The translations under genes and the position numbers were made by a program. The notes under the pieces were generated by a model. The model had not been told where the DNA came from, ran no database searches, and worked only from the letters and a program-made list of their open reading frames with translations. A stretch of 64,000 nucleotides of DNA from Claveliimonas sp034178805 (GTDB taxonomy: Bacteria > Bacillota > Clostridia > Lachnospirales > Lachnospiraceae), in contig NZ_JBNPMZ010000003.1 in NCBI RefSeq assembly GCF_050314255.1, forward strand, positions 186,001 through 250,000. The letters are read 5' to 3'. Positions within the stretch are counted from its first letter, which is position 1. Every line of letters begins with the position of its first letter. Positions 1-9,184 of this stretch are shown here, piece after piece.

Positions 1-145
1 CCTGAGCTTTCACCATATTAATATCTGTACCATCAAACACAGCAACCCCTGCAGAATCATATCCTCGATATTCCAGTTTTCCAAGACCATCTAACAGAAT
101 CGGTGCTGCCTGCTGATTACCAATATATCCAACTATTCCACACAT
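1..145 (-). CDS. glmS: GlmS N-terminal fragment (glutamine--fructose-6-phosphate aminotransferase), cut by window edge
   Basis: Reading leftward from an ATG at 143-145, the frame gives MCGIVGYIG followed by a GLGKLEYRGYDSAG segment and stays open to base 1 (48 codons). This is the class II glutamine amidotransferase start of GlmS, with the N-terminal nucleophile Cys2 exposed after Met removal. The enzyme makes glucosamine-6-phosphate, the entry point to UDP-GlcNAc and so to peptidoglycan and wall polymers. A GGATAGGAGT ribosome binding site precedes the ATG. The rest of the protein lies outside the window. A promoter at 229-257 and the terminator of the upstream gene at 258-289 indicate independent transcription. 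No glmS ribozyme core was found in the 161-base leader. Confidence 0.93.
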   Translation of the reverse strand, partial: MCGIVGYIGNQQAAPILLDGLGKLEYRGYDSAGVAVFDGTDINMVKAQ

Positions 146-228
146 TTTTTACTCCTATCCGCAAAGCATCCCTGATTAACCCCGGTAACTTTGCATTAAT
201 GTCCATTTTTTTTGCATTTTCGATTAAC

Positions 229-257
229 ATTGTATCAAATTTAAGAGAACATGTAAA
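229..257 (-). promoter_or_regulatory. Predicted sigma-A promoter of glmS
   Basis: On the minus strand a -35 box TTTACA (252-257) is separated by 17 bases from a -10 box TACAAT (229-234). It lies just downstream of the terminator of the preceding gene and about 85 bases before the glmS start. This is a consensus match only; no transcript data. Confidence 0.6.
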
Positions 258-289
258 GAAAAAAAGAGGACACCGTTTCAAGTATCCTC
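258..289 (-). terminator. Rho-independent terminator after the cohesin-like gene
   Basis: On the minus strand an 8-base-pair stem (GAGGATAC with GTGTCCTC, one G-T wobble) closes a short loop and is followed by a run of T. It lies 18 bases past the stop codon of the gene ending at 307 and ends the assembly operon before glmS. Confidence 0.75.
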
Positions 290-306
290 CTTTGTCCATA
301 CTATGC

Positions 307-1848
307 CTAATCCAAATCAATAATATCCATCTTGAATGTATCATCCGGATCACTGTGTCCGACACGACTCGGTGCAGTCTTATTTGGACGTTTTGCCGGT
401 TCTCTGACACGTGCATTCAGAAGAGCGTCCAGATCTTCAATATCACTGTCATCGCCTGAATAATCCGTCATATCATAATCATATGCCTCAAACGCATCGT
501 CATCTGACTCATCATCATAATCATCTAATTCATAATCATCATCGTCATACGCGTCATCGTCATCCTCATAATCATCGTCATATTCGCTGTCTTCATCATC
601 AAAATCATAGAAATCATCTTCATCTTTCTTTTTCTTTTTTGAAACAGCTTTTGATTTCTTATCCTTTTTGTCTTTCTTTGATGGCTTGACATCTTCTTCA
701 TCATCCAGATCAATACCATACTCATCATACAGATCATCCAGCTCCAGATTACGATGACGAAGCTTGATTGCAACAACAATCAGTATGAGAAGCAGAAGCA
801 GTATTGCAGCACATACCATCAGTACACAAAGTTTCAGATTATCCCCAACAAACTGAAGAGCTTTTCCAAGCAGGCCCTCCGGTTCTGCACCATTGCTCAC
901 ATCTACCGCCGTACTCTTCAGATATCTCTGATATGTTCCGTCTACTGTATCATGCAGATAAAGGGTCTTTGTTCCATCACTGTTAAGACAATACACGAGA
1001 TAATATTCTGCATTCTTAGTATTCTGCCATGCCGGAAATTCTTTACCGGATCCTTCAATGGTAATAGAAGTTTTCTCGTATCCGCTCGGAACAGAAACTG
1101 TCCCATCATCCTCAAGGAAGATAAGATAACGTCCTTTTGCAATCTCCACTTCTTCAAACGGGGAGAAACCTCCTTTATCCGGATCATACAAAAAGAAATC
1201 TTCATCTCCATCATCAGATTTCAAATACATTGCCATTGTTCCGCTGCTCTCCTGTGTCACAACAGAACAGGCTGTACCTTCATACTGAGTCTCAGATTTC
1301 ACAAATCCCTCCGGAATCAATGCTTCTGAAAAATCACTGGAAATTGTGTATTTTATACCATTCACTTCTACCTGAGGTCCATCCCCCTCTGCATCACTTT
1401 TAATCAGCGACGGATCACCAGGGCCGATCGTAATTGTAGAACTTCCGTTTATAACCTCAATCTCTGTTCCGGAAGTAGTCACACCCGTGGAACTTGCAAC
1501 TTCAATTACAGTAGTACCTTCTGCCAAAGCCTGAAATTTTAATGTATGAGAAATCTCGGTTGACATTCCATCTCCTGCACCGGACAGAGTAATGGTGCCA
1601 CCCTCAACTCTTGCATTACCCCCTTCAATAAAACGAAGCATATTCGTATCAAATGTCAGAGTTGCATCCATGGACTGAACACTGGACTCTGACGTAAAAG
1701 TTGCTGTAACCTCCACTTCTGCTCCTACCGTTGTCGATGGATCAGAAAAACGGAACTGTGCCGACGCGGCAAACGCAACCATCGAAAAGCATGAACACAA
1801 CAGACTTGTAATCAGTAATGTCGTTATAACTCTTTTAAGTTTCTTCAT
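307..1848 (-). CDS. Cohesin-domain-like surface protein with one transmembrane helix and a highly acidic cytoplasmic tail
   Basis: 513 residues. A signal peptide (about 1-28, ending AFAA) is followed by a beta-rich cohesin-like domain (about 29-142, with the TVGAEVEVTATF and LTFDTNMLRF strands typical of that fold), a second extracellular region to about 335, and one membrane helix (about 337-361). The last 150 residues form a Lys patch and then a tail made mostly of Asp, Glu and Tyr, ending FKMDIIDLD. The topology implies a type I membrane protein with its acidic tail in the cytoplasm. It is the last gene of the operon carrying the polymerase, LCP ligases and phosphoglycosyl transferase, so a role in polymer assembly or placement is possible. 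No enzymatic motif was seen. The start is supported by AAAGGGG upstream. Function unknown; confidence in the cohesin call is moderate. Confidence 0.72.
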   Translation of the reverse strand: MKKLKRVITTLLITSLLCSCFSMVAFAASAQFRFSDPSTTVGAEVEVTATFTSESSVQSMDATLTFDTNMLRFIEGGNARVEGGTITLSGAGDGMSTEISHTLKFQALAEGTTVIEVASSTGVTTSGTEIEVINGSSTITIGPGDPSLIKSDAEGDGPQVEVNGIKYTISSDFSEALIPEGFVKSETQYEGTACSVVTQESSGTMAMYLKSDDGDEDFFLYDPDKGGFSPFEEVEIAKGRYLIFLEDDGTVSVPSGYEKTSITIEGSGKEFPAWQNTKNAEYYLVYCLNSDGTKTLYLHDTVDGTYQRYLKSTAVDVSNGAEPEGLLGKALQFVGDNLKLCVLMVCAAILLLLLILIVVAIKLRHRNLELDDLYDEYGIDLDDEEDVKPSKKDKKDKKSKAVSKKKKKDEDDFYDFDDEDSEYDDDYEDDDDAYDDDDYELDDYDDESDDDAFEAYDYDMTDYSGDDSDIEDLDALLNARVREPAKRPNKTAPSRVGHSDPDDTFKMDIIDLD

Positions 1849-1870
1849 CTTTCTATCCCCTTTATTTTAT

Positions 1871-3109
1871 TTAATATCCACTGTCATCATATTCTTCTTC
1901 ATACGAATAATCGGAATCATAATAATCATCCGAATTGTAACCAGAATCATAATCATCGTAATTATCACTATAATCATCATAATTATATGACTCTTCTTCA
2001 TCATAATCCGAACTGTTATCTGTTCCTGATGACCGATCTCCCGCCTTTTCAGCAATAGCATTTCCAATCGTATAAACGTCTGATGATGGCGTATAAACAA
2101 CATCTGCACCAAACAGGAACTGATGGAGTTTTACTACGTTGGTCTCAAGAGTTACGGGAATTACCACACTTCCCACATTGTTCAGCATATCTGTCGTATT
2201 ATCCTCCGGGAAACCACTCATCTCCGTCAGTTTATATCCCATAGCATCTTTCGCATAGGTGAGGACTTCTGTCAAAGTAAAGTTAGTGGAAATCATCGGA
2301 AAAACCTTGTCAATAATCTTATTGATCTGTGACAGACTTGCACTTTGAGCCTTCTCAACAATCTTGCTCAAAACCAGTCTCTGTCTTTCTGCGCGCTTAA
2401 AATCTCCGCCTGCTGTGTAACGGATTCTGGCATAAGCAGTAGCCACTGTTCCACTGACATGCTGAAGTCCCGGCTCTAATACACCTGCCGAATCTTTACC
2501 TGTTACCTTAATGATCTCTGTCGCATATCCATTCACATACGGAATTTCTTCCTCTGTGATGTCCAGATCCAAACCACCGAGAGCATCAATGACTTCTACC
2601 ATTGCATTAAAATTCACCGCTACATAGTGCTGAATATCCATATCAAGATTCTTGTTCAGCATGGCAATCGCATCTTCCGGCCCGCCAAAGGAATATGCTG
2701 CGTTCGCCTTATTCAGAGATCCATCCGGCAGCTGAAGCAGGGTATCACGGTATACTGATGAAAGCTTCACCTCCAGAGTCTCCCGGTTCAGACTCGCAAT
2801 GATAATCGTATCTGTCCTGTTCCCCTTACCCAGCTGATTATCTCTTGAATCAAGACCAAACAGGGCAACATTCAAATATCCTGTTCCCCTCTCTTCTGCT
2901 GGTGCCTCCGAAATATTCAATTTATCTGCATCAAGCTTCACCGTCTCGATCTTAGACAGCTTACTTGCCACCAGAACAGCTCCGGCCGCCAACACCAAAG
3001 TAAAGGTCCCCCCAAGAATTGCTGCCATTTTTTTCCAGATAGACCAGGATGCAAAACCATGTTTTTTCCCTCTGCGTCCGCGTCTATAACGTGCTCTTCT
3101 CTTCGCCAT
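1871..3109 (-). CDS. LytR-CpsA-Psr (LCP) family glycopolymer ligase with Asp/Tyr-rich C-terminal tail
   Basis: 412 residues from the preferred ATG at 3107-3109; an ATG 39 bases further upstream has no ribosome site. A basic N-terminus precedes one membrane helix (about 28-48), then an extracytoplasmic LCP domain (about 78-260). Family motifs are GLDSRD (85-90), VYRDT (119-123) and the Arg-rich RIRYTAGGDFKRAERQR block (about 228-244), which binds the polyprenyl pyrophosphate. LCP enzymes move a lipid-linked glycopolymer onto peptidoglycan. The last 50 or so residues are nearly all Asp, Tyr, Ser and Glu, unusual for the family, and face outside. A perfect TATAAT lies at 3159-3164 on the minus strand, but no good -35 box accompanies it. 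Confidence 0.9.
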   Translation of the reverse strand: MAKRRARYRRGRRGKKHGFASWSIWKKMAAILGGTFTLVLAAGAVLVASKLSKIETVKLDADKLNISEAPAEERGTGYLNVALFGLDSRDNQLGKGNRTDTIIIASLNRETLEVKLSSVYRDTLLQLPDGSLNKANAAYSFGGPEDAIAMLNKNLDMDIQHYVAVNFNAMVEVIDALGGLDLDITEEEIPYVNGYATEIIKVTGKDSAGVLEPGLQHVSGTVATAYARIRYTAGGDFKRAERQRLVLSKIVEKAQSASLSQINKIIDKVFPMISTNFTLTEVLTYAKDAMGYKLTEMSGFPEDNTTDMLNNVGSVVIPVTLETNVVKLHQFLFGADVVYTPSSDVYTIGNAIAEKAGDRSSGTDNSSDYDEEESYNYDDYSDNYDDYDSGYNSDDYYDSDYSYEEEYDDSGY

Positions 3110-3197
3110 TACTTCTATATCCTTCCTGTACTTTATCCAATTTATCATCTACATCTATATTATACTACAATATTTTACTCAAAACTGCAATTATATT

Positions 3198-4121
3198 TTA
3201 GCTTTTCTCGTTTTTCTCCCAATATGTGGCATTCATCGTGCATTTTTGCACTAACCATAGCGGTAATCTGCTATAATTCTGCCCCATCTTATAGCCCAGA
3301 TATTTGCATCCGCTCTTGTAGATCAACACAGGAATCAAATGCGGTTTTCCGATTCTCAGCAAATACTTTGCAGTCTGTATTACAAGACGAATACCCTCGC
3401 TTTCCGAACGTATTCCTGAAAACACCTCCGGATGATCCGCCTGTGATACTGCAAGATCAAAATTACGGTGAAATTGCTGAACTCCGCTGTAGTTATGCGA
3501 GTGAACGACCTGTGCTTCCGCCACATAGGCAATCTGATATCCCGCCTTCACCATGCGTCCTGCCAGAATCATATCCTCATTGAAAATAGTCTTTTTTTCA
3601 AACCCACCCATTTTCTGATATACTGATTTACGATACGCCGCACAGACATTTGAACAGAAAAAGGTTTTAATTCCCAATTCAGGTATATCCTCTTTTCCTT
3701 TCAGACGACTCCTCTCCGGATAATTAAAATCTCTCGTATACCGTTCTATTACATCACAATCCTTTGCAGGAAGCTGCCTTGCATAAGCAGCTCCAACATT
3801 TTCTATCTCAAATGCATCTGCCATTTTCGCTATCAGCTCCGTATTCTTTGGCATTGCATCCTGTGTCATAAATAACAGAATATCTGCTTCGGACAATTCA
3901 GCCCCCATGTGCCTTGTTCCGCCATGATCAAATTCTTCCTTTGCAATGTGCGTTACTCTCACATGATGTTCCCTGCAGAATTCTTCCGGGAACTCCCCGC
4001 CCATAGTATGAATCACATGAATTTCATGGATTGGATAACTCTGTTTCTTTAAACGTTTTATTAATTCCGTAAATTCTTTTCCCGGCCGGTAGACCGGAAT
4101 TACAACATCTATTATTTTCAT
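3198..4121 (-). CDS. GT2 glycosyltransferase, rhamnosyltransferase-like
   Basis: 307 residues from the ATG at 4119-4121, where the GT-A fold begins at once (IDVVIPVYRPGKEF). An upstream in-frame start at 4154 would add 11 residues without homology and overlap the preceding gene. The motif TQDAMP (86-91) replaces the usual DxD and is typical of the rhamnosyltransferase branch of GT2; FNEDM follows about 100 residues later. A cytoplasmic enzyme, probably transferring rhamnose from dTDP-rhamnose made by rmlACBD 6 kb away. The upstream gene stops at 4123-4125, immediately before this ATG, so the two are translationally coupled. The acceptor cannot be read from sequence. Confidence 0.85.
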   Translation of the reverse strand: MKIIDVVIPVYRPGKEFTELIKRLKKQSYPIHEIHVIHTMGGEFPEEFCREHHVRVTHIAKEEFDHGGTRHMGAELSEADILLFMTQDAMPKNTELIAKMADAFEIENVGAAYARQLPAKDCDVIERYTRDFNYPERSRLKGKEDIPELGIKTFFCSNVCAAYRKSVYQKMGGFEKKTIFNEDMILAGRMVKAGYQIAYVAEAQVVHSHNYSGVQQFHRNFDLAVSQADHPEVFSGIRSESEGIRLVIQTAKYLLRIGKPHLIPVLIYKSGCKYLGYKMGQNYSRLPLWLVQKCTMNATYWEKNEKS

Positions 4122-4122
4122 C

Positions 4123-5445
4123 TTATCTGCCACTTTTCCTCTGAAATCCCACAAAAAAATACATCATTGCCGTCAACGCATACCAGAACCATGTGGTAGG
4201 ATTGCTGAACCAGGTAGTAAAAAAGGAAAGCCCCAGATAAATCGCTGTCTGTCCGTAAAACAGATACACCACCGGATTATCTGTCTTATCTGTTGCGTTC
4301 CATATGTATTTAGCCACCATTCCCAAAACCAGAGAAAAAATCAGGATTCCCACAATACCAAAATCATAATATGCATCATAAAACACCGTGAGTGTCGTCA
4401 GCTCCGGCTTCGTAATATATAACGGATAAGCCGTCAACTGTGGAAATACAAACTTAAGTCCCGTCAGTGCAAATACCGGGAACAACATCCTGATTCCCCA
4501 GGAATGGGATACCAGCTGTTCTACCATACAGTTAAAATTTTCAAAATTATTTGCCACATAAATATAGGGCTGGGTAACAAAAATCGGCGTTCCGCTGTTT
4601 TTCATCTCAAAAATCCCATTCAGATACTCTACATCATGATTTCTGGCGACTGTCAACAATACATAAACAGGAACCATAATGCACAACAGTATCATAATAG
4701 TTCGAAATTTAATTTTACGATATACAATAATATAAGTTACAACCGCAAATCCAACCGCAAAAAGCAACTGGAATCTGGACACACACAGAATTGGTATTGC
4801 CACAGCTATCCCGTTACATATCAGTAAAATCAAAATTGTCCATGTCTTAAGTCTTTCACATACATTCAGATACAGTACACTGATTGCAGGAATCAGAATA
4901 CAGCTTATCGTAAAATAATGAACTCCGGATACATGAAAATACGAATACGCATGGGGCAGATCTGAAAACACCGGTATAAACCCCACTACCATCCATTCAA
5001 TAATAAAACAAATGACCGATACTGCAGCCAGCAATCCAATGCAGATTAATAATCTGCCGGCGAAAACGGAATTTTTCTCTTTCTCACATACCTTTTCTCT
5101 CCCGGTATGCGATTTCCACTCATAACCGATTCCAAACCCCAGATATGCAAGAAAGAAGCACAACCACGTAATCGTATTCCAATCCGTCTGCAGTCTGCTG
5201 AGCTGAAAGCAGGCAAGTCCCTGACCACCAACCCAGGACAGGGTAAATAATCCTCTTAATTCCACAAGATTACCGCTTTTTCGAAACAGCCACAGGTATA
5301 TAAGAACAGCCGTTACAATCAATACGATTCCCGATGCAGGATACCATCCCATTCTGGAACAAAACATACTGAAAAGATATGCCAGTGTATATCCCCCATA
5401 TTGCCATGCCAGTTCCCGGTATTCTTTTTTCTCTTTCTCCATCAT
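4123..5445 (-). CDS. wzy: Wzy-like oligosaccharide repeat-unit polymerase
   Basis: 440 residues, hydrophobic throughout with about 10-12 predicted membrane helices and a long outside loop in the second half (around FPQLTAYPLYITKPE), the architecture of O-antigen/repeat-unit polymerases. Such proteins polymerise undecaprenyl-linked repeat units on the outer face of the membrane. Sequence in this family is poorly conserved, so the call rests on topology and on neighbours: a phosphoglycosyl transferase, two LCP ligases and a GT2 in the same operon. The start ATG overlaps the stop codon of the LCP gene upstream (TAATG), showing tight coupling. The matching flippase candidate is 35 kb away at 39020-40492. 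Confidence 0.75.
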   Translation of the reverse strand: MMEKEKKEYRELAWQYGGYTLAYLFSMFCSRMGWYPASGIVLIVTAVLIYLWLFRKSGNLVELRGLFTLSWVGGQGLACFQLSRLQTDWNTITWLCFFLAYLGFGIGYEWKSHTGREKVCEKEKNSVFAGRLLICIGLLAAVSVICFIIEWMVVGFIPVFSDLPHAYSYFHVSGVHYFTISCILIPAISVLYLNVCERLKTWTILILLICNGIAVAIPILCVSRFQLLFAVGFAVVTYIIVYRKIKFRTIMILLCIMVPVYVLLTVARNHDVEYLNGIFEMKNSGTPIFVTQPYIYVANNFENFNCMVEQLVSHSWGIRMLFPVFALTGLKFVFPQLTAYPLYITKPELTTLTVFYDAYYDFGIVGILIFSLVLGMVAKYIWNATDKTDNPVVYLFYGQTAIYLGLSFFTTWFSNPTTWFWYALTAMMYFFVGFQRKSGR

Positions 5446-6554
5446 TATTCTTCCTCTGTTGTTTCTCTTGTAAACTCCGTATTCAGAGCTTCACTTTCTC
5501 CGGTAACTCCAGTCAGATATATGATTTCATCATTGATCAACTGTACCGTTTCCGAAGGTTCATAATCTTCTTCACCAAACAGAAGCTTATGAAGTTCTAT
5601 CACATTTTGCTTAAATTCAATCGGCACCACATAAGACCCGTAATGATTCATTACATTCTCCGATGTAGTGACCTGAAACGGAAAACCTGTCGTTTCTACA
5701 ATATTATAATTCAGTGCATTCGCAGCAAATCCCAGAAGTTCATTTGCAGAAAAGCTGGTAGAAATCTGCGGAAATACTTTATCAAGAATTTTATTCAATG
5801 TCGAAAAGCTTGCCTTCTTAGCTTTCTTGGCAGTCTCATTCAGAATAAACCGCTGCCGCTCTGCCCGCTTAAAGTCATCACCTTCTGTATATCGGATTCT
5901 TGCATAGGATACCGCATGTACACCATCCAGTAATTGTACTCCGGCTTCCTCCTTAATCGGAATCATCTCCTGCCCTACTACCTGCGCAGTCTCAGCCGAG
6001 TAGCCATTGCACCAGAATGCTTCTTCTGCCGTCAGTTCAACCTCCAGTCCTCCAAGAAGATCAATCGTATCCACCAGAGCATTAAAATTAACGCTGACAT
6101 AATTTTGAATGTCCAGATCCAGATTACGGTTCAAAAGGCTGATCGCCTCCTCCGGACCGCCACGGTTATACGCAGAATTTGCCTTTTCGTAGGTCTCATC
6201 CGCCTGCTGAAGCAAAGTATCTCTGTACACAGATACCAGCTTCACATCATCCGTCTCATTATTAATACTTGCAATCATAATACAGTCACTCTGTACTCCG
6301 CCATTAATTTCACCTTCTCTGGAATCTAATCCAAATAAAGCAATATTGGTATAGGGTCCCGTATCACGATAGACATCCAGTTTCTCCTGGTTCAACGTCG
6401 TATAATCCAGCTTATCAATCTTGAACATTCCATAAGCCACAGCCCCCAGCACGCACAGAAGCAACAGTTCCACTATCAGAACTGCTGCTCTCTTTCTTCT
6501 CCTCTTTTTCTTCGCTCTAAGACGTTCCGCCTTCGACATTCTCTTTTTTACCAT
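5445..6554 (-). CDS. LytR-CpsA-Psr (LCP) family glycopolymer ligase
   Basis: 369 residues. A very basic N-terminus (KKKRRRKR) precedes one membrane helix (about 23-44) and an LCP domain with GLDSRE (about 75-80), VYRDT and RIRYTEGDDFKRAERQR. It is a close paralogue of the LCP protein at 1871-3109, sharing most motifs nearly word for word, but lacks the long Asp/Tyr tail and ends in TREEE-like acidic residues. It likely attaches lipid-linked polymer to peptidoglycan. GGAG lies 8 bases before the start. It sits between the phosphoglycosyl transferase that starts the lipid-linked unit and the polymerase, so initiation, polymerisation and attachment are encoded in order. Confidence 0.92.
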   Translation of the reverse strand: MVKKRMSKAERLRAKKKRRRKRAAVLIVELLLLCVLGAVAYGMFKIDKLDYTTLNQEKLDVYRDTGPYTNIALFGLDSREGEINGGVQSDCIMIASINNETDDVKLVSVYRDTLLQQADETYEKANSAYNRGGPEEAISLLNRNLDLDIQNYVSVNFNALVDTIDLLGGLEVELTAEEAFWCNGYSAETAQVVGQEMIPIKEEAGVQLLDGVHAVSYARIRYTEGDDFKRAERQRFILNETAKKAKKASFSTLNKILDKVFPQISTSFSANELLGFAANALNYNIVETTGFPFQVTTSENVMNHYGSYVVPIEFKQNVIELHKLLFGEEDYEPSETVQLINDEIIYLTGVTGESEALNTEFTRETTEEE

Positions 6555-6568
6555 CTGCCATCTCCTAT

Positions 6569-7981
6569 TTAATAAGCGTTCTTATTAATGAATCCCTTAA
6601 TAAACGTCAGGATAATGATTTTAAAATCAAATCCCAAGGTCCAGTTCTCTATATAATAAAGATCATATTCTATTCTTTTCTGAATAGATGTATCTCCACG
6701 GTATCCATTTACCTGAGCCCATCCTGTAAGTCCCGGTCGTACCTGATGCTTGATCATGTATCTCGGAATCTCTTCCTTGAATTTATCAACAAACTGTGGG
6801 CGCTCCGGTCTCGGACCCACCAGACTCATGTCTCCCATCAGTATATTAAAAAGCTGCGGCAGCTCATCAATACTTGTTCTGCGGATAAATTTACCCACCG
6901 GAGTTACTCTCGGGTCATTCTGTGTAGTCCATTTCGCTTTCTCAGAAGATGCATCCTGCACCACCATAGACCGGAATTTATACATATTAAAAGGCTTATT
7001 CTGGCGACCGATTCTCTCCTGTTTAAATATCAACGGTCCCGGAGACGTAATTTTGATAATGACCGCAACTGTTATCATGACAGGAGAAAACAAAATCAAT
7101 GCAACCGTCGCACCAAAAATATCTATCGTTCTCTTGGCAAATGCATTCAATGCATTATTCAGCGGCACATGTCTGATATTTACAACCGGAAGCCCCAGAA
7201 GATCTTCTGTATATGGCTTTGTCGGAATGATATTATTATAATCCGGAATAAATTTGGTATGCACACCGGACTTCTCACACATACCTACGATTTTTTCGAG
7301 CTTATCATACTCTGCAAGTCCAAGCGTAATAGCAATCTCATCCAGTTTGTTTTCCGGAAGCACAATTGTGAGATTATCAATTCTGCCAAGCACCTTAACT
7401 CCCTTGTACTCCGTGCCACGCTGCACATTATCAGCTAAAATGCCACGAATGGTATATCCCCAGGAAGGATTGGCAAGAATACGGTCAATATACTGCTCTG
7501 CCGCACGGCTGTATCCGATCAGCAGAATATGCTTCTGATTATATCCCTTACTTCGAATACCTCTAAGTGCATAACGAATCAGATTTCTGGTCAGAATCTC
7601 GAGAAATACATTGACACAGAAAAAGATGAAAATCATCATTCGTGAAAAATCTGCCTGCTTCATCAAATAAAGCACAAGAATAAAAGCCATCAGACCGATC
7701 GTGTTAGCCTGAACGACATGCCAGGCCTCCAGCCGCCGACCCTGCACCCGCTTCGGCGTATATAACTGAAAAATATAATATAAAATCAAATATCCCGGCA
7801 CAATATAAAAAATTGCCCGCATATACTCCTGCAAAGACAAAAACCATGGATCCAGTTCAAAAATTCCACTCTTGAACCTCAAATACCATGCCAGTCCATA
7901 AGACAGAGCTATTACCAGTGCATCAATAACAACATGAATCCTGTTTAATATTTTCTGATTATCTTTAATCACTTTCTTCAC
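6569..7981 (-). CDS. Polyprenyl-phosphate hexose-1-phosphate transferase (WcaJ/WbaP/CpsE-like)
   Basis: 470 residues starting at GTG (7979-7981). Four to five N-terminal membrane helices (first 130 residues), a Rossmann-like middle region (CoA-binding-like, about 140-260), and a C-terminal bacterial sugar transferase domain (about 275-470) with SPGPLIFKQERIGR, YKFRSM, TSIDELPQLFNIL and GDMSLVGPRPE. This family transfers a hexose-1-phosphate, most often glucose-1-phosphate, to undecaprenyl phosphate and so starts repeat-unit assembly on the cytoplasmic face. The sugar is not predictable here. First gene of the assembly operon; a promoter is predicted at 8026-8054. No good Shine-Dalgarno is seen before the GTG. 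Confidence 0.92.
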   Translation of the reverse strand: MKKVIKDNQKILNRIHVVIDALVIALSYGLAWYLRFKSGIFELDPWFLSLQEYMRAIFYIVPGYLILYYIFQLYTPKRVQGRRLEAWHVVQANTIGLMAFILVLYLMKQADFSRMMIFIFFCVNVFLEILTRNLIRYALRGIRSKGYNQKHILLIGYSRAAEQYIDRILANPSWGYTIRGILADNVQRGTEYKGVKVLGRIDNLTIVLPENKLDEIAITLGLAEYDKLEKIVGMCEKSGVHTKFIPDYNNIIPTKPYTEDLLGLPVVNIRHVPLNNALNAFAKRTIDIFGATVALILFSPVMITVAVIIKITSPGPLIFKQERIGRQNKPFNMYKFRSMVVQDASSEKAKWTTQNDPRVTPVGKFIRRTSIDELPQLFNILMGDMSLVGPRPERPQFVDKFKEEIPRYMIKHQVRPGLTGWAQVNGYRGDTSIQKRIEYDLYYIENWTLGFDFKIIILTFIKGFINKNAY

Positions 7982-8025
7982 CCGTTTTTTATACTTTTGT
8001 CCCTTATATAGGCATATCTTTTTTT

Positions 8026-8054
8026 ATATTACACTATTTTTTATAACTCGACAA
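8026..8054 (-). promoter_or_regulatory. Predicted promoter of the polymer assembly operon
   Basis: Minus strand: TTGTCG (8049-8054), 17-base spacer, TAATAT (8026-8031), about 45 bases before the GTG start at 7981. It lies in the 210-base divergent intergenic region, which otherwise holds only AT-rich sequence and the plus-strand promoter at 8137-8146. Confidence 0.45.
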
Positions 8055-8136
8055 CCCTTACAGGAGTACTTTTCCTTAACATTTTATTAATACTTTTGCA
8101 ACATTTCAAACAAATAATAGCTTATTTCCTTATTTT

Positions 8137-8146
8137 CTGCTATAAT
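8137..8146 (+). promoter_or_regulatory. Extended -10 promoter of the plus-strand GT2 gene
   Basis: TGCTATAAT, a perfect TATAAT (8141-8146) preceded by the extended -10 TG (8138-8139), 45 bases before the ATG at 8192. The -35 region is weak, as is usual for extended -10 promoters. Confidence 0.6.
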
Positions 8147-8191
8147 ACTGTCATGTTATAAGACTTTAGAAAATATTGAGGACATATATTT

Positions 8192-9172
8192 ATGGAAGTA
8201 ACAATTATTATTCCCAACTATAACGGAAAACATTTTATGGAACCCTGTCTGGAATCCCTTACTCATCAGACCTGCTCAGATTTCAGAATATTAGTTGTTG
8301 ACAATGCTTCTACCGATGGAACGCTTGCTTATATGGAAGAGAATTATCCGGAAATCGAAGTGATTGCGCTCGATCAAAATTACGGATTCAGCAAAGCGGT
8401 AAATATCGGTATTCAAAATTCCACCACCCCCTATGTTCTGTTGCTGAACAATGACACGACTGTCGATCCCCATTTTGTGGAAGAAATGGTAAAAGCGATA
8501 AAATCCTCAAAACGGATTTTTTCTGTCAGCAGTAAAATGATTCAAATGTATCATCCGGAATTAATTGACAGTGCCGGAGATTTATACACACTTGTAGGAT
8601 GGGGCATCTGCCGGGGTACGGGACGGCCGGTCAGCAATTATACCAGACAGGATGATATCTTTACCGCCTGTGCCGGTGCCGCAATTTACCGACGCTCTGT
8701 TTTCAAAAAAATCGGATATTTCGACGAAAACCATTTTGCCTATCTGGAGGATATTGATGTAGGATATCGGGCAAAGATCTATGGCTATCGGAATATCTAC
8801 TGTCCGACGGCGCTCGTATACCATGTAGGAAGCGGAACCAGCGGTTCCAAATATAATTCCTTCAAGGTAAAGTTATCCGCAAGAAATAACATCTATTTAA
8901 ATTACAAAAATATGCCGGTCTTTCAGCTGCTCATCAATCTGTTTCCTCTAACTGCCGGTTATCTTGTAAAATATCTGTTCTTTATCAAAATCGGATTTGG
9001 AAAAGATTACAAAGAAGGTATCCTGGAGGGACTGCGCACTGCAAGAGCACAGAAAAAGGTCAGATTCCAGCTTCGCCATCTTCCAAATTATATACGTATT
9101 GAAGCAGAACTGATCATCAATACCTTCTCCTATGTCAAAGACTGGTTCAGAAGAAAGCTTTTAAAAAAATAA
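8192..9172 (+). CDS. GT2 glycosyltransferase, WbbL/rhamnosyltransferase-like
   Basis: 326 residues. The GT-A fold starts at residue 3 (VTIIIPNYNGKHF), has DNASTDGT (37-44) for nucleotide binding, NND (86-88) as the metal-binding DxD equivalent, and LEDIDVGYR (about 186) as the catalytic ED region. A hydrophobic stretch near the C-terminus (about 245-265) suggests membrane association. WbbL-type enzymes commonly add rhamnose to a lipid-linked acceptor, and the gene is next to rmlC. GAGG lies 11 bases upstream of the ATG. It is the only plus-strand gene in the window, with its own promoter and a terminator at 9185-9214, so its supply can be set apart from the operons on either side. Confidence 0.85.
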   Translation: MEVTIIIPNYNGKHFMEPCLESLTHQTCSDFRILVVDNASTDGTLAYMEENYPEIEVIALDQNYGFSKAVNIGIQNSTTPYVLLLNNDTTVDPHFVEEMVKAIKSSKRIFSVSSKMIQMYHPELIDSAGDLYTLVGWGICRGTGRPVSNYTRQDDIFTACAGAAIYRRSVFKKIGYFDENHFAYLEDIDVGYRAKIYGYRNIYCPTALVYHVGSGTSGSKYNSFKVKLSARNNIYLNYKNMPVFQLLINLFPLTAGYLVKYLFFIKIGFGKDYKEGILEGLRTARAQKKVRFQLRHLPNYIRIEAELIINTFSYVKDWFRRKLLKK

Positions 9173-9184
9173 CAGACATCATAA

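Noticed and set aside
146..306. Possible glmS ribozyme upstream of glmS
   Set aside because: No AGCGCC core or usual paired elements; the 161 bases hold only a terminator, a promoter and a ribosome site.
411..689. Plus-strand open frame rich in His
   Set aside because: It is the antisense of the Asp/Glu/Tyr tail of the cohesin-like gene (GAT/GAA codons read backwards give His-rich frames). No ribosome site.
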